From Stercorarius parasiticus (taxonomy: Eukaryota > Chordata > Aves > Charadriiformes > Stercorariidae), in assembly GCA_013396915.1 (NCBI GenBank), contig VWZL01006771.1, positions 1,753,379-1,817,378 on the forward strand: a DNA stretch of 64,000 nt, in the 5' to 3' direction. Under the pieces are notes generated by a model. That model was not told where the DNA came from and searched no databases. It saw only the letters and a list, made by a program, of their open reading frames with translations. A program made the position numbers and the translations under genes. Below, piece by piece: positions 63,001 through 64,000 of the stretch. Numbering within the stretch: the stretch's first letter is position 1; every line of letters starts with the position of its first letter.

Positions 63001-63466
63001 CCATAAAAATAGTTCATTTTTACAAGCTTGAAATAATTTTTAAGTCATGATTAGAAATCTGTGACCAGGGGAAGAATTGCCTGTTATGTTTACATTAAAT
63101 GATTGCAACTGGTAAAAAAATAAACAACATGCTGGGACTTGAACTAGTGAGGACTATTACACTGTGATGAGCAGAAAAAAGGAATCATTTAGTTAACTAT
63201 AACTTTAAACTTCCTGCTAAAAACACATTTGAAAACACCAGTTTCTATTAATTTTGCCTCAATTAAAAACACTCCCCCGTTCTTTTGATTTCAGTGTTGT
63301 GACTATGACTCTGCTGGGAGAACCAGAAAAAAACAATGGATTGTTAGGCATTGCACTGGCCAAAGAATCTGGACAGATGGACATTCAGTATGTAAAGAAG
63401 AAGTGGGCATTACCTCAGCCTGAGGAATCTGAAAAACTACATTTGCTTTTATTGCAGTTTTCTTAG
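30003..63466 (+). CDS. DYNC2I1: DYNC2I1 / WDR60, dynein-2 intermediate chain 1 (complete gene, 24 coding exons)
   Basis: This gene encodes an intermediate chain of cytoplasmic dynein-2, the motor for retrograde intraflagellar transport in cilia; it pairs with DYNC2I2 (WDR34) on the heavy chain DYNC2H1 and binds light chains through its N-terminal part. Human mutations cause short-rib thoracic dysplasia. The spliced frame is about 1027 residues (human about 1066). Residues 1-330 are charged and rich in Lys, Arg and Glu; about 340-375 is acidic; 456-499 carries the conserved segment with LIDLDFS and [11 protein letters not shown]; from about 610 to the end is a WD-repeat beta-propeller with visible strands such as [22 protein letters not shown] and NIYIWDLLQ. 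All introns have GT-AG ends and every phase closes, with exon 10 partly hidden by a gap. The start ATG has a strong context (CCGCCATGG). Intron lengths range from about 0.25 kb (20 and 21) to 3.7 kb (7). The protein matches human WDR60 as I recall it along its length. Confidence 0.96.
30018..33205 (+). other. DYNC2I1: DYNC2I1 intron 1
   Basis: This 3.2-kb intron starts in the CpG island and then becomes AT-rich. I see no recognisable repeat or gene in it. Confidence 0.85.
33206..33259 (+). CDS. DYNC2I1: DYNC2I1 coding exon 2
   Basis: It encodes residues 6-23, [18 protein letters not shown], matching the human segment RRTKDDTWKADDLRKHLW. The acceptor is TTCTAG and the donor GTAATT; both junctions are phase 0. 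Confidence 0.95.
33260..34803 (+). other. DYNC2I1: DYNC2I1 intron 2
   Basis: This 1.5-kb AT-rich intron ends in a long T tract before the acceptor. No other feature is seen. Confidence 0.85.
34804..35230 (+). CDS. DYNC2I1: DYNC2I1 coding exon 3 (charged Lys/Arg/Glu-rich region)
   Basis: It encodes residues 24-166, dominated by Lys, Arg, Glu and Asp in runs such as RERDRDK-like repeats, probably disordered or helical. The coding strand is strongly purine-rich, which creates long Ser/Leu/Phe-rich open frames on the opposite strand that are shadows. It contains an IDTQN segment (near residue 143) resembling the TQT core of LC8 light-chain motifs, an inference only. It ends in phase 1 at a GTAAGT donor. 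Confidence 0.95.
35231..35795 (+). other. DYNC2I1: DYNC2I1 intron 3
   Basis: This 565-bp intron holds nothing recognisable apart from its splice signals. Confidence 0.85.
35796..35848 (+). CDS. DYNC2I1: DYNC2I1 coding exon 4
   Basis: It encodes residues 166-183, [18 protein letters not shown], continuing the charged region. The acceptor is TTCTAG and the donor GTAAAG. It restores phase 0. Confidence 0.92.
35849..36446 (+). other. DYNC2I1: DYNC2I1 intron 4
   Basis: This 598-bp AT-rich intron holds no further feature. Confidence 0.85.
36447..36767 (+). CDS. DYNC2I1: DYNC2I1 coding exon 5
   Basis: It encodes residues 184-290, beginning [20 protein letters not shown] and continuing as Lys/Glu/Arg-rich sequence. 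The acceptor is TTTCCAG, the donor GTTAGT, and both ends are phase 0 (107 codons). Confidence 0.95.
36768..38465 (+). other. DYNC2I1: DYNC2I1 intron 5
   Basis: This 1.7-kb intron contains a locally GC-richer part near 37850-38030. No repeat is recognised. Confidence 0.8.
38466..38521 (+). CDS. DYNC2I1: DYNC2I1 coding exon 6
   Basis: It encodes residues 291-309, [18 protein letters not shown] plus two bases of an Arg codon split across the intron (phase 2). The acceptor is TTTACAG and the donor GTAAAT. Confidence 0.92.
38522..40091 (+). other. DYNC2I1: DYNC2I1 intron 6
   Basis: This 1.6-kb AT-rich intron ends in a T-rich tract before the acceptor. No repeat is recognised. Confidence 0.85.
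40092..40146 (+). CDS. DYNC2I1: DYNC2I1 coding exon 7
   Basis: It completes the split Arg codon and encodes [18 protein letters not shown] (to residue 327), ending in phase 0 at GTAAAA. The acceptor follows a T tract. Confidence 0.92.
40147..43890 (+). other. DYNC2I1: DYNC2I1 intron 7 (hosts a CR1 insertion)
   Basis: This is the longest DYNC2I1 intron, 3.7 kb. It contains the CR1 LINE copy at 41042-41670; the rest is unremarkable. Confidence 0.85.
41042..41670 (+). mobile_element. CR1 LINE, 5'-truncated copy with intact 3' end
   Basis: CR1 is the main non-LTR retrotransposon of birds. This copy keeps the last part of the reverse-transcriptase [19 protein letters not shown] near its start, then after a frame change [16 protein letters not shown] and [18 protein letters not shown], both typical CR1 C-terminal segments. 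A TAG stop interrupts the frame at about 41172-41174, so it cannot make protein. The 3' UTR follows, with the usual GGAACAGGCTGCCCAGGGAA and TCCCTTCCAACCCAGGCAAT blocks, and it ends in tandem ATTCTATG-type repeats. It lies in the same orientation as DYNC2I1. Confidence 0.95.
43891..43968 (+). CDS. DYNC2I1: DYNC2I1 coding exon 8
   Basis: It encodes residues 328-353, starting [20 protein letters not shown] and ending NYEDDFE, the beginning of an acidic region. Both ends are phase 0 and the donor is GTAAGT. Confidence 0.94.
43969..45154 (+). other. DYNC2I1: DYNC2I1 intron 8
   Basis: This 1.2-kb AT-rich intron separates two exons whose facing ends are nearly identical (see findings). No repeat is recognised. 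Confidence 0.85.
45155..45350 (+). CDS. DYNC2I1: DYNC2I1 coding exon 9
   Basis: It encodes residues 354-419, opening [16 protein letters not shown], an acidic tract, then a helical-looking segment with [14 protein letters not shown]. It ends in phase 1 at GTATGT. Confidence 0.94.
45351..47001 (+). other. DYNC2I1: DYNC2I1 intron 9
   Basis: This 1.65-kb intron appears to end in the acceptor CACAG at 46997-47001, directly against the N gap. No repeat is recognised. Confidence 0.7.
47002..47036. other. assembly gap (35 N) covering the start of DYNC2I1 exon 10
   Basis: The run of N begins immediately after a plausible splice acceptor and ends inside coding sequence. If its length is right, it holds two bases completing a split codon plus 11 codons. 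Confidence 0.9.
47002..47113 (+). CDS. DYNC2I1: DYNC2I1 coding exon 10 (5' part masked by gap)
   Basis: The visible part (47037-47113) encodes a segment including [15 protein letters not shown], matching the human sequence that precedes the conserved LIDLDFS block. It ends in phase 2 at GTAAGT. The exon start is placed at 47002 because CACAG precedes the gap; exon 9 ends in phase 1 and the frame then closes exactly over 35 unknown bases. Start position is inference, visible part is firm. Confidence 0.85.
47114..49846 (+). other. DYNC2I1: DYNC2I1 intron 10
   Basis: This 2.7-kb AT-rich intron has no recognisable repeat or exon. Confidence 0.85.
49847..49976 (+). CDS. DYNC2I1: DYNC2I1 coding exon 11
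   Basis: It encodes residues 456-499, with [20 protein letters not shown] followed by YDMYIRNFG, nearly identical to human WDR60 as I recall it and one of the best-conserved segments. It ends in phase 0 at GTGAGT. Confidence 0.97.
49977..50526 (+). other. DYNC2I1: DYNC2I1 intron 11
   Basis: This 550-bp intron holds nothing recognisable. Confidence 0.85.
50527..50638 (+). CDS. DYNC2I1: DYNC2I1 coding exon 12
   Basis: It encodes residues 500-537, [20 protein letters not shown] and then [13 protein letters not shown], aligning with human [18 protein letters not shown]. The RDIQT core fits a variant of the LC8 light-chain motif (basic-x-I/T-Q-T), an inference. It ends in phase 1 at GTGAAG. An open frame at 50501-50707 reads this exon in the wrong frame. 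Confidence 0.96.
50639..51006 (+). other. DYNC2I1: DYNC2I1 intron 12
   Basis: This 368-bp intron has a short G run near 50780 and nothing else of note. Confidence 0.85.
51007..51101 (+). CDS. DYNC2I1: DYNC2I1 coding exon 13
   Basis: It encodes residues 537-568, ending [17 protein letters not shown], matching human PKIDTPRLCSFLRAACQ. It ends in phase 0 at GTACAC. Confidence 0.95.
51102..51424 (+). other. DYNC2I1: DYNC2I1 intron 13
   Basis: This 323-bp intron holds nothing recognisable. Confidence 0.85.
51425..51554 (+). CDS. DYNC2I1: DYNC2I1 coding exon 14
   Basis: It encodes residues 569-612, [20 protein letters not shown] through [13 protein letters not shown], matching human [20 protein letters not shown] and SSQLNTSLPFLQ. 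It ends in phase 1 at GTAAGG. Confidence 0.96.
51555..52422 (+). other. DYNC2I1: DYNC2I1 intron 14
   Basis: This 868-bp AT-rich intron ends in a long T tract before the acceptor. Confidence 0.85.
52423..52595 (+). CDS. DYNC2I1: DYNC2I1 coding exon 15 (propeller start)
   Basis: It encodes residues 612-669, including [15 protein letters not shown] and a WD-type strand [20 protein letters not shown], matching the human equivalent. It ends in phase 0 at GTATGT. Confidence 0.97.
52596..53150 (+). other. DYNC2I1: DYNC2I1 intron 15
   Basis: This 555-bp intron contains G- and T-rich low-complexity sequence near 52770 and nothing else recognisable. Confidence 0.85.
53151..53313 (+). CDS. DYNC2I1: DYNC2I1 coding exon 16
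   Basis: It encodes residues 670-724, a full WD repeat: [20 protein letters not shown] then [13 protein letters not shown]. Human reads VTCCCLSP and [10 protein letters not shown]. It ends in phase 1 at GTTAGT. Confidence 0.97.
53314..56058 (+). other. DYNC2I1: DYNC2I1 intron 16
   Basis: This 2.7-kb AT-rich intron contains a duplicated ATTAATATTA-rich palindrome near 53531-53587 and no other recognised repeat. Confidence 0.85.
53531..53552. repeat. perfect 22-bp AT-rich palindrome
   Basis: The 22 bases centred between 53541 and 53542 read the same on both strands. A related ATTAATATTA block follows within 40 bp, so this is probably simple AT-rich duplication. Confidence 0.7.
56059..56172 (+). 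CDS. DYNC2I1: DYNC2I1 coding exon 17
   Basis: It encodes residues 724-762, [20 protein letters not shown] through SSLSYQE, aligning with human [20 protein letters not shown]. It ends in phase 1 at GTAAGC. The open frame 56143-56511 is out of frame with it. Confidence 0.96.
56173..57204 (+). other. DYNC2I1: DYNC2I1 intron 17 (hosts a CR1 fragment)
   Basis: This 1.0-kb intron contains the antisense CR1 piece at 56848-57062; no other feature is recognised. Confidence 0.85.
56848..57062 (-). mobile_element. CR1 LINE fragment, antisense
   Basis: The plus strand is the reverse complement of CR1 3' UTR: GTTGAAAGGGACCTACAACG, then CAGGGCTGACCAAGTTAAAG, then GGGCATCGACCACCTCTCTGGG and TGTTCCAGTGTTTGACGACC-type blocks. 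It is 5'-truncated, about 215 bp long, more diverged than the copy in intron 7, and lacks a clear terminal repeat. It ends about 140 bp before exon 18. Confidence 0.9.
57205..57266 (+). CDS. DYNC2I1: DYNC2I1 coding exon 18
   Basis: It encodes residues 762-782, [20 protein letters not shown] plus Trp, the end of a WD repeat (human [21 protein letters not shown]). It ends in phase 0 at GTGAGT. Confidence 0.96.
57267..58339 (+). other. DYNC2I1: DYNC2I1 intron 18
   Basis: This 1.1-kb intron holds nothing recognisable. Confidence 0.85.
58340..58391 (+). CDS. DYNC2I1: DYNC2I1 coding exon 19
   Basis: It encodes residues 783-800, [17 protein letters not shown], matching human VVVELPKADIAGSISDL. It ends in phase 1 at GTGAGT. 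Confidence 0.95.
58392..59648 (+). other. DYNC2I1: DYNC2I1 intron 19
   Basis: This 1.3-kb AT-rich intron holds nothing recognisable. Confidence 0.85.
59649..59709 (+). CDS. DYNC2I1: DYNC2I1 coding exon 20
   Basis: It encodes residues 800-820, [20 protein letters not shown], matching human GLMPGGRVKLVHSA. It ends in phase 2 at GTAAGA. Confidence 0.95.
59963..60059 (+). CDS. DYNC2I1: DYNC2I1 coding exon 21
   Basis: It encodes residues 820-852, ending [20 protein letters not shown] and Ile (human [20 protein letters not shown]). It ends in phase 0 at GTGAGT. The introns on either side are short (253 and 259 bp); the downstream one carries a TTTTG microsatellite near 60269-60290. Confidence 0.96.
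60269..60290. repeat. (TTTTG)n microsatellite
   Basis: Four to five tandem TTTTG units lie in DYNC2I1 intron 21, about 30 bp before the exon 22 acceptor. Confidence 0.8.
60319..60450 (+). CDS. DYNC2I1: DYNC2I1 coding exon 22
   Basis: It encodes residues 853-896, [20 protein letters not shown] through [14 protein letters not shown], matching human [20 protein letters not shown] and NVIDFSPFGEPIFL. Both ends are phase 0 and the donor is GTATGA. Confidence 0.96.
60451..61969 (+). other. DYNC2I1: DYNC2I1 intron 22
   Basis: This 1.5-kb intron has a locally GC-richer part near 60830-60950 that I cannot assign, and no recognised repeat. Confidence 0.8.
61970..62193 (+). CDS. DYNC2I1: DYNC2I1 coding exon 23
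   Basis: It encodes residues 897-971 with two WD-type strands, [12 protein letters not shown] and [20 protein letters not shown], matching human closely. It ends in phase 2 at GTAAGT. Confidence 0.97.
62194..63294 (+). other. DYNC2I1: DYNC2I1 intron 23
   Basis: This 1.1-kb intron holds nothing recognisable; short open frames on both strands at 62797-63017 are chance. Confidence 0.85.
63295..63466 (+). CDS. DYNC2I1: DYNC2I1 coding exon 24 (terminal, with stop)
   Basis: It completes a split Asn codon and encodes the C-terminus: [20 protein letters not shown], then [20 protein letters not shown] and a Leu-rich tail ending LLLLQFS before TAG. Human has AVGEPEKAGGSFLALVLA and DIQHLKRRWAAPEVDE at the same place, then a longer tail. 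The avian tail is about ten residues shorter. Confidence 0.96.
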
Positions 63467-64000
63467 AAATGGTACACCTCTCCAGGTGTACAAATCATTG
63501 CAAAATATTTAGATTATTTTTGACTGCAATTAGAAGTTTTGTAATGTAATTTTGTATTTGTATATAACTTGTATATATTTTAAAGAGTTATCAGTCCAGT
63601 ATTTCATCTTAAACCATATATTTTATCACAAAAATGGCAGAACCAAATTTAGGATTATTCTACTCAAAAAGATGATGAACTGTATTTCATTATTGAATAC
63701 TCTAGATGTATATTTTTTCACAAAAATACTGAAAGTATATTGCTATAAATTAAGCTGCTGTTTCTCATTATTCTGCTCTGAAGTAAATGATAGCAGTCCT
63801 TTGGTGAGCATAAAGTTGTTCCTCTGTAAGCAACCTGGAGGTATGGAGACTTCGACCTCTGAGCATTTTACACACTATTGCTTGGTAAAACTTTCTTATA
63901 TCCACCTAAAAACATTATGCAAACATATCAGAATACAAATTTATATCATATGATACCTTAGTCCTGATTTTGACCCTGAAACTTTGCAAAAGGAATACCT
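63467..64000 (+). other. DYNC2I1: DYNC2I1 3' UTR (probably partial)
   Basis: AT-rich sequence follows the stop codon to the window edge. I see no AATAAA or ATTAAA polyadenylation signal; weaker variants (TATAAA near 63744, AGTAAA near 63782, CATAAA near 63810) are present. The transcript may use one of these or end beyond the window. Confidence 0.7.

Noticed and set aside
1..64000. CRISPR arrays, tRNA or rRNA genes, operons, phage or plasmid modules
   Set aside because: None are visible; the sequence is vertebrate chromosomal DNA with spliced genes.

Overview
The window is vertebrate nuclear DNA, almost certainly from a bird. It is AT-rich with large introns, has two CpG islands, and carries sparse CR1 LINE fragments, including one whose 3' end finishes in the short ATTCTATG-type repeat typical of avian CR1. 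No bacterial, phage, plasmid or CRISPR features are present. Gaps (N runs) and single N joints show that it comes from a draft assembly.

Two protein-coding genes are supported, arranged head to head. On the minus strand, the first coding exon of ESYT2 (extended synaptotagmin 2) lies at 23220-23597. Everything from there down to position 1 reads as its first intron, which runs off the left edge; I found no second ESYT2 exon. On the plus strand, DYNC2I1 (WDR60, dynein-2 intermediate chain 1) runs from 30003 to 63466. I could rebuild it completely as 24 coding exons with consistent splice sites and reading phases, giving about 1027 residues, close to my recollection of the human protein (about 1066). 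The same neighbour pair and orientation is, as I recall, found at human 7q36.3, so this is conserved synteny.

Layout: 1-22.8 kb is ESYT2 intron 1, with tiny CR1 remnants near 13.9 and 22.0 kb and a 310-bp exact duplication between 16.8 and 17.6 kb that looks like an assembly artefact. A CpG island at 22.8-24.4 kb holds ESYT2 exon 1 and its promoter, broken by a 476-bp gap flanked by a 100-bp repeat. An intergenic spacer with no recognised gene occupies 24.4-29.5 kb. A second CpG island at 29.5-30.3 kb is the DYNC2I1 promoter, with a candidate RFX X-box close to the start codon, as expected of a ciliary gene. DYNC2I1 exons and introns fill 30.0-63.5 kb, with CR1 insertions in introns 7 and 17 and a 35-bp gap hiding the start of exon 10. 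The last 0.5 kb is 3' UTR.

The two genes act in different places: ESYT2 at endoplasmic reticulum-plasma membrane contacts, DYNC2I1 in retrograde intraflagellar transport. I see no shared pathway. I did not find a new biological system. The observations most worth checking are the gap-masked exon, the exon 8/9 junction repeat, the X-box, and the two assembly-type duplications.
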